Origin: Achromobacter kerstersii
Lineage (GTDB): Bacteria > Pseudomonadota > Gammaproteobacteria > Burkholderiales > Burkholderiaceae_B
DNA length: 64,000 nucleotides
Direction: 5' to 3'
Assembly (NCBI RefSeq): GCF_902859595.1
Contig: NZ_CADIJQ010000011.1
Coordinates: 62,001 to 126,000 of the forward strand
In this document: piece after piece, positions 41,515 through 49,687 of the stretch
How the letters are laid out: every line of letters begins with the position of its first letter
Numbering within the stretch: position 1 is the first letter of the stretch
Program-made: the position numbers and the translations under genes
Notes under the pieces: generated by a model
The model's database searches: none
What the model saw: the letters and a program-made list of their open reading frames with translations, nothing else
What the model was told of the DNA's origin: nothing

Positions 41515-42287
41515 GCTGCGGCTCCTTCGTGGGACGCGCCGGTGTCTTCGCCCAGGTAGGCGGTGCGCACGTCGGCATTGGCGCGGATGTCGGCGGGCGT
41601 GCCGCTGGCGATGGCGGTGCCGTTGACCATCACGGTGATGGTTTCGGCGATGCGAAAGACCGCATCCATATCGTGTTCCACCAACAGGATTGCGTGGCCC
41701 GCTTTCAAGGTTTGCAGCAGGTCCAGAATGCGGTCGGTTTCTTCGGGGCCCATGCCGGCCAAGGGTTCGTCCAGCAGCAGCACCTGCGGTTCGCCCGCCA
41801 GGCACATGGCGATTTCCAATTGGCGCTTGCGGCCATGCGGCAGCAGCCCGGCCAGCCGCGTGGCGTCGTCGGCCAGCCCCGTGCGTTCCAACGCATGGTG
41901 CGCCAATTCCGCGCTGCGCCGGCAATCGGATGCCGCGCGCCACCAATGCCAGAAGCGCTGCCGTCCAGCTTGTGCGGCCAGCCGGCAGTTTTCGAACACA
42001 GAAAGTTCGGGAAAGAGGGTAGAGCGCTGATAGCTGCGGCCCAGCCCCGCACGCGCGCGTTCGGGCTGGCGCCAGGCGGTGATGTCGCGCCCGCCCAGCA
42101 TCACGTGCCCGCTGCTGGGCGCCAGTTCACCCGACAGGATGTTGATCAGCGTGGATTTTCCCGCACCGTTGGTGCCGATCACGGCATGCACCTGGCCGCG
42201 CGCCAAGCCCAGCGATACGCCGTTGACGGCGGTCAGGCCGCCGAAGCGCCGCGTGACATCGGCGGCGGCAAGCAAGACGTCAGACAT
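41502..42287 (-). CDS. livG: Branched-chain/aromatic-acid type ABC transporter ATPase (LivG)
   Basis: A 261-residue ABC ATPase. Walker A GTNGAGKST, GLGRSYQRSTLFPELSVFENCRLA, a GLLPHGRKRQLEIAMCLA signature (GLLPHGRKRQ in place of LSGGQ, as usual for LivG), Walker B VLLLDEPLAGMGPEE and EHDMDAVF. The ATG at 42285-42287 overlaps the livM stop by eight bases. The last ~10 residues (EGAAACTH) overlap livF. Partner ATPase of LivF. Confidence 0.9.
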   Translation of the reverse strand: MSDVLLAAADVTRRFGGLTAVNGVSLGLARGQVHAVIGTNGAGKSTLINILSGELAPSSGHVMLGGRDITAWRQPERARAGLGRSYQRSTLFPELSVFENCRLAAQAGRQRFWHWWRAASDCRRSAELAHHALERTGLADDATRLAGLLPHGRKRQLEIAMCLAGEPQVLLLDEPLAGMGPEETDRILDLLQTLKAGHAILLVEHDMDAVFRIAETITVMVNGTAIASGTPADIRANADVRTAYLGEDTGASHEGAAACTH

Positions 42288-43344
42288 GGGGCTCTCCTTG
42301 AATGGGCAGGCGGGCGGCGGCGGGGGGAGCGGGCAGGGGGGCGGCTGCCGCTGGCGTCGCGCGCGCGCCGGGGCTTTGCAACGGCCGACGCTGATGCCGC
42401 TGGCGCCATTGCGCCGGCAGGCCCGCAATGCCGTTGGGCAACAACGCCACCAGCGCAATGATGGCCAGCCCCAAGGGCAGATGCCAATGCCGCGCATAGT
42501 CTCCAAACAGCGCCTGCGACTGGAACAACTCCTGCATCAGCACCAGCGTCACCGTACCGATCACCGCGCCGCCCAGGCTGGCCATGCCGCCCAGAATCAC
42601 CATCAGCAACACCAGGCCCGATTGCTCCCAAGCCAATAATTCCGGCGTGACAAAGCCGTCTTTCAGCGCGAACAGAAAGCCCGCCAAGCTGGCCAGCGTG
42701 GCGCCCACCACGTAGGCCGTCAGCTTGTAGGGATACGTCGAATACCCCGCTGCCCGCATGCGCTGTTCGTTGATGCGAATGCCCGCCAGCGCCGCGCCAA
42801 AGGGCGAACGCCGCAGCAGCGCCAGAAAGCCCCAGGTCAGCGTCAGGCAAGCCAGCACAAAGAAATAGAACGTGGTGGCGTTGCTTAAGTCGAAGGGCAT
42901 CCAGCCGCCCAAGGCGAGCTCGGGCCGGAAGTACAGATAGATGCCGTCGCTGCCGCCGCCGACTTTGGTGTCGTGGAAGACGTAGTACGCCATTTGCGCA
43001 AAGGCCAGCGTGACCATGATGAAGTACACGCCGCGCGTGCGCAGCGCCAGCGCGCCCGTCACCACGGCATAGGCGGCCGCCGCCAGCAGCGCCGCGGGCA
43101 GCAGCCACCACAGGCTGGCCGCCTCGGATTCGGGCGACAACAACGCCGCCACATACGCCCCAATGCCGAAGAAGGCGGCGTGCCCCAGGCTGACGAGCCC
43201 CGCGCCGCCCACCAGCAATTGCAGGCTGAGCGCGAAGATGGCGTAGATCATGACCTTGATCGCCAGCCCGGTGTAGTAATCGCTGCCGCTCCAGGCAAAC
43301 GCGGCCAGCGCCAGCAGCGTTACGACGGGTAGAAGTTTCTGCAT
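42280..43344 (-). CDS. livM: Branched-chain/aromatic-acid type ABC transporter permease (LivM)
   Basis: A 354-residue inner-membrane permease with about nine or ten hydrophobic segments. VSLGHAAFFGIGAYVAALL, TRGVYFIMVTLAFAQM, GIRINEQRMRAAGY (cytoplasmic coupling loop) and LGGMASLGGAVIG are LivM hallmarks. The last ~40 residues after the final membrane segment are Ala/Pro/Arg-rich and unlike the core. Two bases separate it from livH. Start at ATG 43342-43344; the open frame further upstream overlaps livH. Confidence 0.9.
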   Translation of the reverse strand: MQKLLPVVTLLALAAFAWSGSDYYTGLAIKVMIYAIFALSLQLLVGGAGLVSLGHAAFFGIGAYVAALLSPESEAASLWWLLPAALLAAAAYAVVTGALALRTRGVYFIMVTLAFAQMAYYVFHDTKVGGGSDGIYLYFRPELALGGWMPFDLSNATTFYFFVLACLTLTWGFLALLRRSPFGAALAGIRINEQRMRAAGYSTYPYKLTAYVVGATLASLAGFLFALKDGFVTPELLAWEQSGLVLLMVILGGMASLGGAVIGTVTLVLMQELFQSQALFGDYARHWHLPLGLAIIALVALLPNGIAGLPAQWRQRHQRRPLQSPGARATPAAAAPLPAPPAAARLPIQGEPHV

Positions 43345-43346
43345 GG

Positions 43347-44228
43347 CTAGCCCTGTTTGAACAGCCCTTCGGGCTTGCAAAGAAGAATGAAGGCCATCAG
43401 CAGGTACACCAGCACGCCTGCCGCGGACGGGAACAGCACCTGTCCGAAGGTTTCTACAAAGCCCACGAGCATCGCGGCCAGGAACGCGCCGCGAATCGAG
43501 CCGATGCCGCCTATCACCACCACCACGAAACAGATGATCAGCACGCCGTTGCCCATGCCCGGGTAAACGGACGACACGGGTGCGGCGATGGTGCCCGCCA
43601 GCGCGGCCAGCGCCACGCCGGCCGCGAACACCAGCCGGTACAGCTTGTTGACGTCGATACCGAGCGACCCGGTCATCTCGCGATTGCTGGCGCCCGCGCG
43701 CAGCATCATGCCCAGCCGCGTGCGCGTGATGACCCAATACAGCAGCAAGGCCACCGCGATGCCCACGGCCGAGATGAACAATCGATACACCGGATACGTC
43801 ATCACCCCGCCCAGCGAAATGCTGCCTTGCAGCCACGCCGGCAGCGGCACGCCGTGCACGTCGTTGCCGACGAGGATGCTGCGCAGCTCTTCAAACACCA
43901 GGATCAGCCCGTACGTCATCAGCACTTGCTGCAAGTGGTTGCGGTGATACAGATAGCTGAAGAAGGCGGCTTCAAGAAAGTAGCCCAGCACCGCCGCCAG
44001 CGCGACGCACACGGCCAGCGTGGCGATGAAGCCGCCGCCCAGCCAGCGGTCAACTACCGGCCCCAGCGCAAACGCCATGTAGGCGCCGATCATGTAGAAG
44101 CTGCCATGGGCCAGGTTGATGATGCCCATGATGCCGAAGATCAGCGTAAGGCCGCTGGCCACCAGGAACAGCAGCAAGCCGTACTGGAATGCGTTCAGGC
44201 TTTGAATAAGCAGGATGCTGATGTCCAT
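43347..44228 (-). CDS. livH: Branched-chain/aromatic-acid type ABC transporter permease (LivH)
   Basis: A 293-residue inner-membrane permease. LLFLVASGLTLIFGIMGIINLAHGSFYMIGAY is the diagnostic N-terminal block; MLRAGASNREMTGSLGIDVNKLY is the coupling loop, followed by VVVIGGIGSIRGAFLAAMLVGFVETFG. About eight membrane segments. It pairs with LivM as the second channel subunit. It lies 25 bp after the receptor gene, in the same transcription unit as the benzoate-CoA ligase. Confidence 0.92.
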   Translation of the reverse strand: MDISILLIQSLNAFQYGLLLFLVASGLTLIFGIMGIINLAHGSFYMIGAYMAFALGPVVDRWLGGGFIATLAVCVALAAVLGYFLEAAFFSYLYHRNHLQQVLMTYGLILVFEELRSILVGNDVHGVPLPAWLQGSISLGGVMTYPVYRLFISAVGIAVALLLYWVITRTRLGMMLRAGASNREMTGSLGIDVNKLYRLVFAAGVALAALAGTIAAPVSSVYPGMGNGVLIICFVVVVIGGIGSIRGAFLAAMLVGFVETFGQVLFPSAAGVLVYLLMAFILLCKPEGLFKQG

Positions 44229-44253
44229 GGGGCCTCCCGTGGCGGACGTCGTG

Positions 44254-45414
44254 TCAGAGCTTGCAGCCGCGGGCCGGATCGGCCAGCTTCTTCACGGCAA
44301 CTTCCACCACCTTGTTTTCCAGGCCGTCGACGCGGCGCAGGTAAATGTCCTGCACCGGGTTGCCCGCCGCCGACAACGTGAAGGGGCCGCGCGGGCTGTC
44401 TACCGTGGCGCCGCGCATGGCGCTGCGGAAGTCGGCCTTCTTGGCGAAGTCGCCCTTCACGGCGGTCAGGCCAGACTGCATCAGTTGGGCCGCGTCATAG
44501 CCTTGCACGGCGTACACGTCAGGCTGCACGTTGTAGTTCTTGGTGTAGTCGGCGCGGAAGGCGTTGTCGCGCGGGGTGTTCAGGCCGTCGGCGTAATGCA
44601 GCGTGGTCAACAAGCCCTGCGCGGACGCGCCCTGGGCCTGCAAGGTGCCGTCGGTCAGGAAGCCCGAACCGTACAGCGGAATGGTCTTGTCCAGGCCCGC
44701 CGCGTGATAGTCCTGCACGAACTTCACTGCGCCGCCGCCGGCAAAGAAGGTGAACACCATGTCGGGTTTGGTGGCGGCGATCTCGGTCAGCAGCGACTGG
44801 AATTCCACGTTCGGAAACGGCAGGCTCAGTTCCTTCACGACTTTGCCGCCTGCCTTTTCGAAGCCTTCCTTGAAGCCGCCAATGGCCTCGTCGCCCGCCG
44901 CGTATTTCCAGGTGATGGTGACGGCGGTCTTGTGGCCCTTGGCGTAGGCAACGGGGCCCATGGCGTACGCGGGCTGCCAGTTGGTGAACGACGTGCGGAA
45001 GATGCCGGGGCCGCACAACGGGCCGGTGATGGCGTTGGCGCCCGCGTTGGTGACGATGAGCGTGGTGTCGCTGTCTTTCGCGGCCTTGGCCAGCGCCATC
45101 GCCACGCCCGAATGCACCGTGCCGATCAGCACGTCGACCTGATCGCGCTTGATCAGGCGGTTGGCGTTTTCGGCGGCCTTGGCGGGGTTGGATTCGTCAT
45201 CCACCTTGAAGTATTCGATTTCGCGCCCGCCCAGCTTGCCGCCTTGTTCGGCCACGTACAGCTTGAAGCCGTTTTCAATGGCGGTGCCAAGCGCGGCGAA
45301 GGTGCCGCTATAGGGCAGCATGAAGCCGACTTTGATTTTGTCTGCGGCCTGCGCGCCGCTGGCGGCGAGCGTCAGGGCTGCGGCAATCGCAGCCCGGGTC
45401 AGGGCGTGGTTCAT
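44254..45414 (-). CDS. Periplasmic receptor of the Liv-type ABC transporter, probably for benzoate
   Basis: A 386-residue receptor with a signal peptide (MNHALTRAAIAAALTLAASGAQA, cleavage before ADKIKVGFMLPYSG). GTAIENGFKLYVAEQGGKLGGREIEYFKVDD and DVLIGTVHSGVAMALAKAAKD are typical of LivK-like receptors for aromatic acids. It sits between the alpha/beta hydrolase and livH in the operon that starts with the DUF4863 gene and the benzoate-CoA ligase, so benzoate or a near relative is the likely ligand. Confidence 0.88.
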   Translation of the reverse strand: MNHALTRAAIAAALTLAASGAQAADKIKVGFMLPYSGTFAALGTAIENGFKLYVAEQGGKLGGREIEYFKVDDESNPAKAAENANRLIKRDQVDVLIGTVHSGVAMALAKAAKDSDTTLIVTNAGANAITGPLCGPGIFRTSFTNWQPAYAMGPVAYAKGHKTAVTITWKYAAGDEAIGGFKEGFEKAGGKVVKELSLPFPNVEFQSLLTEIAATKPDMVFTFFAGGGAVKFVQDYHAAGLDKTIPLYGSGFLTDGTLQAQGASAQGLLTTLHYADGLNTPRDNAFRADYTKNYNVQPDVYAVQGYDAAQLMQSGLTAVKGDFAKKADFRSAMRGATVDSPRGPFTLSAAGNPVQDIYLRRVDGLENKVVEVAVKKLADPARGCKL

Positions 45415-45464
45415 GGTTTGTCTCCGTGCTTGTTATGGGCTGGTCTGGGCGGATAGGCCCTGGC

Positions 45465-46331
45465 TCAGCCGGGTTTGTCCAACGCGCCGATGAAATCGGC
45501 AACGGCCTGGATAACAATGGCGGGCTGGTCCCGGTGCGGCGAATGGCGGCAGCCGGGAATTTCCAGCAGTGCGGTTTGCGGCGCATGGCGGTGTATGCCG
45601 CGTATCTGCGCAAGCGTTCCGTACTCGTCGTCCACGCCCTGAATCGCCAGCACGGGGCAGACGATGCGGGGCAGATAATCTTCGATGTTCCAGTGGCGGA
45701 AGTCAGGGTTCAGCCAGATGTCGTTCCAGCCCCAGAAGGCGGAATCCACGTCGGCGTGATAGCGGGCCAGGCGGCTGCGCAGGTCAGTGTTCAGATAGGC
45801 CTGCCGCGCAAGCTCGATGTTCGCTACCGTCTGCGCTTCAACAAAGATGTGCGGGGCCGCCACGACGATGCCGGCCACGGCATCCGGGTGCATGGCCGCG
45901 TACAGCAGCGCAATCGATCCGCCGTCGCTATGGCCGAACAGCACGGGCTTGTCTTGCCGCGCGTCGATGCCCAGTGCGGTGAACAGCGCGGGCAGCCCGT
46001 CGCGCGCGTCGCCGTGCATGAAGTCCACCGTCCATTTTTCCTGCGGCGGGCGCGGTGTGGATTGCCCGTAGCCATAGCGCGACACGACGAGCCCCCGGCA
46101 GCCGGCGGCCTCGCACACGTGCGCCGGAAAGTCCTTCCACATGGCTACCGAGCCCAGCCCTTCGTGCAGGAAGACCAGCAACGGCGCCTGCCCGCGATCG
46201 GGCGCAATCCACAGGCATTCCAGGCGGCGCGTCTGGCCGCCGATGACGACATCGGCCATGTCGGTGCGCGTCATCACATCGGCCATGTCGGTGCGCGTCA
46301 TCACGTCGGACGTGTCTGCCGCGGAATTCAT
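45465..46331 (-). CDS. Alpha/beta hydrolase in the benzoate operon
   Basis: A 288-residue alpha/beta-hydrolase. The nucleophile elbow GHSDGGSIALL contains the catalytic Ser; LVFLHEGLGSVAMWKDFPAHV is the oxyanion region, and the C-terminal CRHSPHRDQP carries the His. Its place between benzoate-CoA ligase and the transporter suggests a thioesterase or ester hydrolase for box-pathway side products; this is inference. Residues 10-27 are a perfect 9-residue duplication of VMTRTDMAD encoded by a 27-bp direct repeat. The ATG overlaps the ligase stop (ATGA). Confidence 0.85.
   Translation of the reverse strand: MNSAADTSDVMTRTDMADVMTRTDMADVVIGGQTRRLECLWIAPDRGQAPLLVFLHEGLGSVAMWKDFPAHVCEAAGCRGLVVSRYGYGQSTPRPPQEKWTVDFMHGDARDGLPALFTALGIDARQDKPVLFGHSDGGSIALLYAAMHPDAVAGIVVAAPHIFVEAQTVANIELARQAYLNTDLRSRLARYHADVDSAFWGWNDIWLNPDFRHWNIEDYLPRIVCPVLAIQGVDDEYGTLAQIRGIHRHAPQTALLEIPGCRHSPHRDQPAIVIQAVADFIGALDKPG
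46251..46304 (-). repeat. 27-bp perfect duplication in the hydrolase N-terminus
   Basis: Two exact 27-bp copies (46251-46277 and 46278-46304), in frame, near the 5' end of the hydrolase gene. A third, partial copy (9 bp) follows. Confidence 0.95.
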
Positions 46332-47932
46332 AGCGTCGACTCTTCCAGTTGACGCAGGCGGAAGCGTTGGATCTTGCCGGTGGCGGTCTTGGGCAGTTCT
46401 TCGGTGAAGTTGATCTGGCGCGGATACTTGAACGGCGCCAGATGCTGCTTCACATAGCTTTGCAGCGCCGCGCCGGTATTCGCATCGGGCTCGAAGCCCG
46501 GGCGCAGCACGACGTAGGCCTTCGTCTTCACCAGGCCGTCGTGGTCCGGCACGCCGATCACGGCGGCTTCCAGTACGGCTTCGTGCTGCACCAGAATGTT
46601 CTCAACTTCCACTGGCGACACGTACTGCCCGCTGACTTTGATCATGTCGTCGCTGCGGCCCGCATAGGTGTAGTAGCCGTCGGCGTCACAGGTGTATTTG
46701 TCGCCGCTCTTTAACCAGTCGCCCAGAAAACACTGGCGGGTTTTGTCGCGGTTGTTCCAGTACATGAGCGCGGCGCTGGGGCCTTTGATGTAGAGGTCGC
46801 CGATGGCGCCCGCCGCGACGGGTGCGCCGTTGTCATCGCGCAGCTGCACTTCGTAGCCGGGCACGGGCTTGCCGGTGGTGCCGTAGCGCAACTGGCCGGT
46901 CTGGTTCGAGATAAAGATGTGCAGCATCTCGGTGGAACCGATACCGTCCAGGATTTCACAGCCGAAATGCCGCGTGAAGCGTTCGCCGATATCGCGCGGC
47001 AACGCTTCGCCCGCTGAGGTACACACGCGCATCGCCACTTGATCGCGTGGCGGCAGATCTGGCGAGGCCAGCATGCTGGCGTACAGCGTGGGCACGCCAT
47101 AGAACACAGTGGGGCGGTGCCGGGTCAGACGCTGGAACACGGCCTGCGGCGTGGGCCGTTCGCCCATCAGGATGACGGTGGCGCCCGCCGACAGCGGAAA
47201 GGTCAGCCCATTGCCCAGGCCGTAGGCGAAGAACAGCTTTGCGGCGGAGAACACCACGTCGTCTTCGCGGATGCCCAGCACGGGCTTGGCGTAGAGTTCG
47301 GCCGTGTGCCACAGGTTGCCGTGCGTGTGGACGACGCCCTTGGGCTTGCCGGTGGAGCCCGATGAATACAGCCAAAACGCAATTTCATCGGCCAGCGTGC
47401 GCACGGCAGGGGCAAGGGGGGCGGCGGCCAGCAGGGCATCGAATTCGTGGGTGCGGACGGGCAGGGCGGAGGAGGATTGTGAAGTGACGGGCTGAGAAGC
47501 AACGGCCTGAGAAGCGAGGGGCTGAGCCACCACCACGTGCTCGACATCGCCGGGCGCTTGCGCCAGCGCGGTCTGCAAGACGGGCAGCAACGCACCCGAG
47601 ACGAACGCGGCGCGTACGCGGCTGTGCGACACGATGTAGGCGTAGTCGTCGGCCGTCAGCAAGGTGTTCACGGCGACCGGCACCACGCCCGCATGCAACG
47701 CACCCAGAAACACGATGGGCCAATCCACCGTGTCTTGCATCAGCAGCAGGATGCGTTCTTCGCGCCGCAGCCCCAATTGGCGCAGCGCGCCCGCCATGCG
47801 GGCCACCCGCTCGGCCAGTTCGCCATAGCTCAGCTGACGCGTGTCGTCGATATAGGCCGGCTTGGCGGCGCGCGGCGCGTTCAGCGCGGCCAGATAACTG
47901 GCGAAGTTCAGTTCGGCGGGGCAGGTGTTCAC
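46328..47932 (-). CDS. bclA: Benzoate-CoA ligase
   Basis: A 534-residue AMP-forming ligase, first step of the aerobic box pathway (benzoate + CoA + ATP). The P-loop-like YSSGSTGKPKGVVHTHG, FAYGLGNGLTFPL, GIGSTEMLHIFISN and KSGDKYTCDADGYYTYAGRSDDMIKVSGQYVSP and the C-terminal Lys in LPKTATGKIQRFRLR are present. Start is GTG at 47930-47932 with a clear AGGAGA site. Around residues 150-165 there is a Ser/Gln/Ala-rich stretch (SQAVASQPVTSQSSS) not usual in the family. Upstream is the DUF4863 gene. Confidence 0.92.
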   Translation of the reverse strand: MNTCPAELNFASYLAALNAPRAAKPAYIDDTRQLSYGELAERVARMAGALRQLGLRREERILLLMQDTVDWPIVFLGALHAGVVPVAVNTLLTADDYAYIVSHSRVRAAFVSGALLPVLQTALAQAPGDVEHVVVAQPLASQAVASQPVTSQSSSALPVRTHEFDALLAAAPLAPAVRTLADEIAFWLYSSGSTGKPKGVVHTHGNLWHTAELYAKPVLGIREDDVVFSAAKLFFAYGLGNGLTFPLSAGATVILMGERPTPQAVFQRLTRHRPTVFYGVPTLYASMLASPDLPPRDQVAMRVCTSAGEALPRDIGERFTRHFGCEILDGIGSTEMLHIFISNQTGQLRYGTTGKPVPGYEVQLRDDNGAPVAAGAIGDLYIKGPSAALMYWNNRDKTRQCFLGDWLKSGDKYTCDADGYYTYAGRSDDMIKVSGQYVSPVEVENILVQHEAVLEAAVIGVPDHDGLVKTKAYVVLRPGFEPDANTGAALQSYVKQHLAPFKYPRQINFTEELPKTATGKIQRFRLRQLEESTL

Positions 47933-48005
47933 GGTTGTCTCCTGATGTCCTGGTGGGGGCGGGCCATGGCTGTGTTTTTTTGTCGCCTGGCCGTAAGGCG
48001 CGGGG

Positions 48006-48482
48006 CTAGCTGCTGGGCCGCGTGAATTCGATAGCGCCGCCGGGCAACAGGTACAGCACCAGCGCGCGGCCTTGCGTGACCGTGGGGCTGTGGGCGCTGC
48101 CGGGGCCGTAGACGAGCCAGCCGGCGCCGTGGCCGTCAAAGCGGGCGTCGCCGGTCAGCGGCATGATCAGATCGATCTCGCCGTTGGGGTGGGCGTGGTG
48201 GGGGCCGGCCAGGTCGTTCATGTCGACGACGTCTACCGAGCAGCCGGCCAGATCGTCGGCGGGTTTGATGACGCGGCCGTAGCGGATGCCGCCGCCTTCG
48301 CGATTGCACATCCAGCCATCGGCCACGCCCTGCTTACAGGCGGCGAAGATGTTCTGGTACAGGGGGCTGCCGGGGCCGGCTTCGCGATTCAAGCGGGCTT
48401 GAAGGCCGCTATCGAACGGCTGGCCGGACACCAGACGCGTGGCCTCGCGCATCAGGGCATGGAATTGATCTGGCGTGCTCAC
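48006..48482 (-). CDS. DUF4863 (4-hydroxylaminobenzoate lyase-like) protein
   Basis: A 158-residue small protein with a cupin-like C-terminal half (HHAHPNGEIDLIMPL, WLVYGPGSAHSPTVTQGRALVLYLLPGG). It belongs to the DUF4863 family, whose best-known relative is PnbB-type 4-hydroxylaminobenzoate lyase from nitrobenzoate degraders. Here it is the first gene of the minus-strand benzoate operon, divergent from boxR. No nitroaromatic genes are nearby, so the role in benzoate use is open. Start is GTG 48480-48482, preceded by GGAGGAG. Confidence 0.8.
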   Translation of the reverse strand: MSTPDQFHALMREATRLVSGQPFDSGLQARLNREAGPGSPLYQNIFAACKQGVADGWMCNREGGGIRYGRVIKPADDLAGCSVDVVDMNDLAGPHHAHPNGEIDLIMPLTGDARFDGHGAGWLVYGPGSAHSPTVTQGRALVLYLLPGGAIEFTRPSS

Positions 48483-48577
48483 CGGGACTCCTCCTTTACA
48501 CTGTCGGCGCTTTGGATGCGGCATGAATTTGAATGCTGCTTTTTTGCACCGTGACGGCTTTGGACTGCTTGGAAGGA

Positions 48578-48606
48578 AAAATAGTGCTTCCAATGGTTTG
48601 GGTCAA
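48578..48606 (-). promoter_or_regulatory. Likely promoter of the DUF4863-bclA-liv operon
   Basis: On the minus strand TTGACC (48606-48601) and TATTTT (48583-48578) are 17 bp apart. The GCACTATAGTGC palindrome abuts the -35, and another GCACTA half-site overlaps the spacer end. Confidence 0.6.
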
Positions 48607-48618
48607 GCACTATAGTGC
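48607..48618. promoter_or_regulatory. GCACTATAGTGC palindrome, candidate BoxR operator
   Basis: A perfect 12-bp palindrome, extended by A to contain TGCA at 48616-48619, located between the divergent boxR and DUF4863 starts. TGCA-containing sites are the known targets of the related BzdR/BoxR repressors. Confidence 0.65.
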
Positions 48619-48661
48619 ATAAAACAAGGCGTATCAGGGTATTTGCGGAGTCAGCCAAAAC

Positions 48662-49570
48662 ATGAATCAAGCGCTAGATGCGGCGCCATCCGAACCCAGG
48701 CGGGAAGCTTTCCTGGTGGCATTGGGCGAGCGCGTGCGCCGCCTGCGAGCCATACGCGGCATGACGCGCAAGGGCCTGTCCCAGGTCACGGGCGTGTCGG
48801 AACGGCATCTGGCCAATCTGGAACATGGGGTGGGCAACGCGTCCATCCTGGTGCTGTTGCAGATTGCCCGTGCGTTCAACTGCGCGCTGGCTGAGCTGGT
48901 GGGCGACGTCACCACCGAATCGCCCGATTGGCTGCTGATCCGCGAGCTGCTCAGTGGCCGCACGGAATCCGACTTGCAACGCGCCCGAGAGGCCCTGACC
49001 CAGCTGTTCGGCGTGGGGGCGGGCGCGCAACGCCCCAACCGCACGCAGCGTGTGGCGCTGATCGGGCTGCGCGGCGCGGGCAAATCCACGTTGGGCCAGA
49101 TGCTGGCCGATGATCTGGGCTACCCGTTCGTGGAGCTCAACCGCGAGATCGAACGCGTGGCCGGGTGCAGCATCCTGGAAATCCACAACCTGTATGGTCC
49201 CAACGCCTACCGCCGCTATGAACGCCGCGCGCTGGAAGAGGCCGTGCAGATCTATCCGGAAATGGTGCTGGCGACCCCGGGCGGGCTGGTGTCCGAACCC
49301 GCCACGCTGAACCTGTTGCTGGCGCACTGCTACACGGTATGGCTGCGCGCCACGCCCGAAGAGCACATGGGCCGCGTCATGGCGCAGGGCGATTTCCGCC
49401 CCATGTCGGGCAACAACGAGGCCATGGCCGACTTGAAACGCATCCTGGCCGGGCGCGAAGCCTTCTACGCCAAGGCGGATCTCACCTGGGTGACCAGCAA
49501 TTTGGAAGTGCAGGAGAGCTTTGCCGGCCTGCGCACCCAAGTTCGCAAGGCCTGCGGTCTGCCTCTGTAA
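48662..49570 (+). CDS. boxR: BoxR, benzoyl-CoA-responsive repressor (HTH plus shikimate-kinase-like domain)
   Basis: A 302-residue two-domain regulator. The N-terminal XRE-type HTH spans residues about 22-80 (LGERVRRLRAIRGMTRKGLSQVTGVSERHLANLE). The C-terminal shikimate-kinase-like domain (about 128-300) has a P-loop GLRGAGKST at residues 135-143, FVELNREIE and LATPGGLVS. In BzdR/BoxR proteins this domain binds benzoyl-CoA and releases the repressor. It is divergent from the ligase operon and 117 bp upstream of boxC; both gaps contain TGCA sites. Confidence 0.93.
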   Translation: MNQALDAAPSEPRREAFLVALGERVRRLRAIRGMTRKGLSQVTGVSERHLANLEHGVGNASILVLLQIARAFNCALAELVGDVTTESPDWLLIRELLSGRTESDLQRAREALTQLFGVGAGAQRPNRTQRVALIGLRGAGKSTLGQMLADDLGYPFVELNREIERVAGCSILEIHNLYGPNAYRRYERRALEEAVQIYPEMVLATPGGLVSEPATLNLLLAHCYTVWLRATPEEHMGRVMAQGDFRPMSGNNEAMADLKRILAGREAFYAKADLTWVTSNLEVQESFAGLRTQVRKACGLPL

Positions 49571-49573
49571 AGC

Positions 49574-49587
49574 TGCACTTTTATGCA
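49574..49587. promoter_or_regulatory. TGCA-N6-TGCA element upstream of the boxC promoter
   Basis: Two TGCA boxes six bases apart, 8 bp upstream of the -35 hexamer. They are candidate BoxR contacts. Confidence 0.55.
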
Positions 49588-49595
49588 TGTCTCGC

Positions 49596-49624
49596 TTGAC
49601 GTGCGTTTTTGCCTGAACTAATCT
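49596..49624 (+). promoter_or_regulatory. Likely sigma-70 promoter of boxCBA
   Basis: TTGACG (49596-49601), a 17-bp spacer and TAATCT (49619-49624). The predicted start near 49631 would give a leader of about 57 bases before boxC. Confidence 0.65.
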
Positions 49625-49646
49625 GCACAATAATTCATGTGATGCA
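49624..49646. promoter_or_regulatory. TGCA-N15-TGCA element over the boxC start of transcription
   Basis: TGCA boxes at 49624-49627 and 49643-49646 flank the predicted +1, in line with repression by BoxR through blocking the polymerase. Confidence 0.6.
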
Positions 49647-49687
49647 GTATTTTTCCTGTCCAGGCAGGGCGTACGAGGAGACACGAG

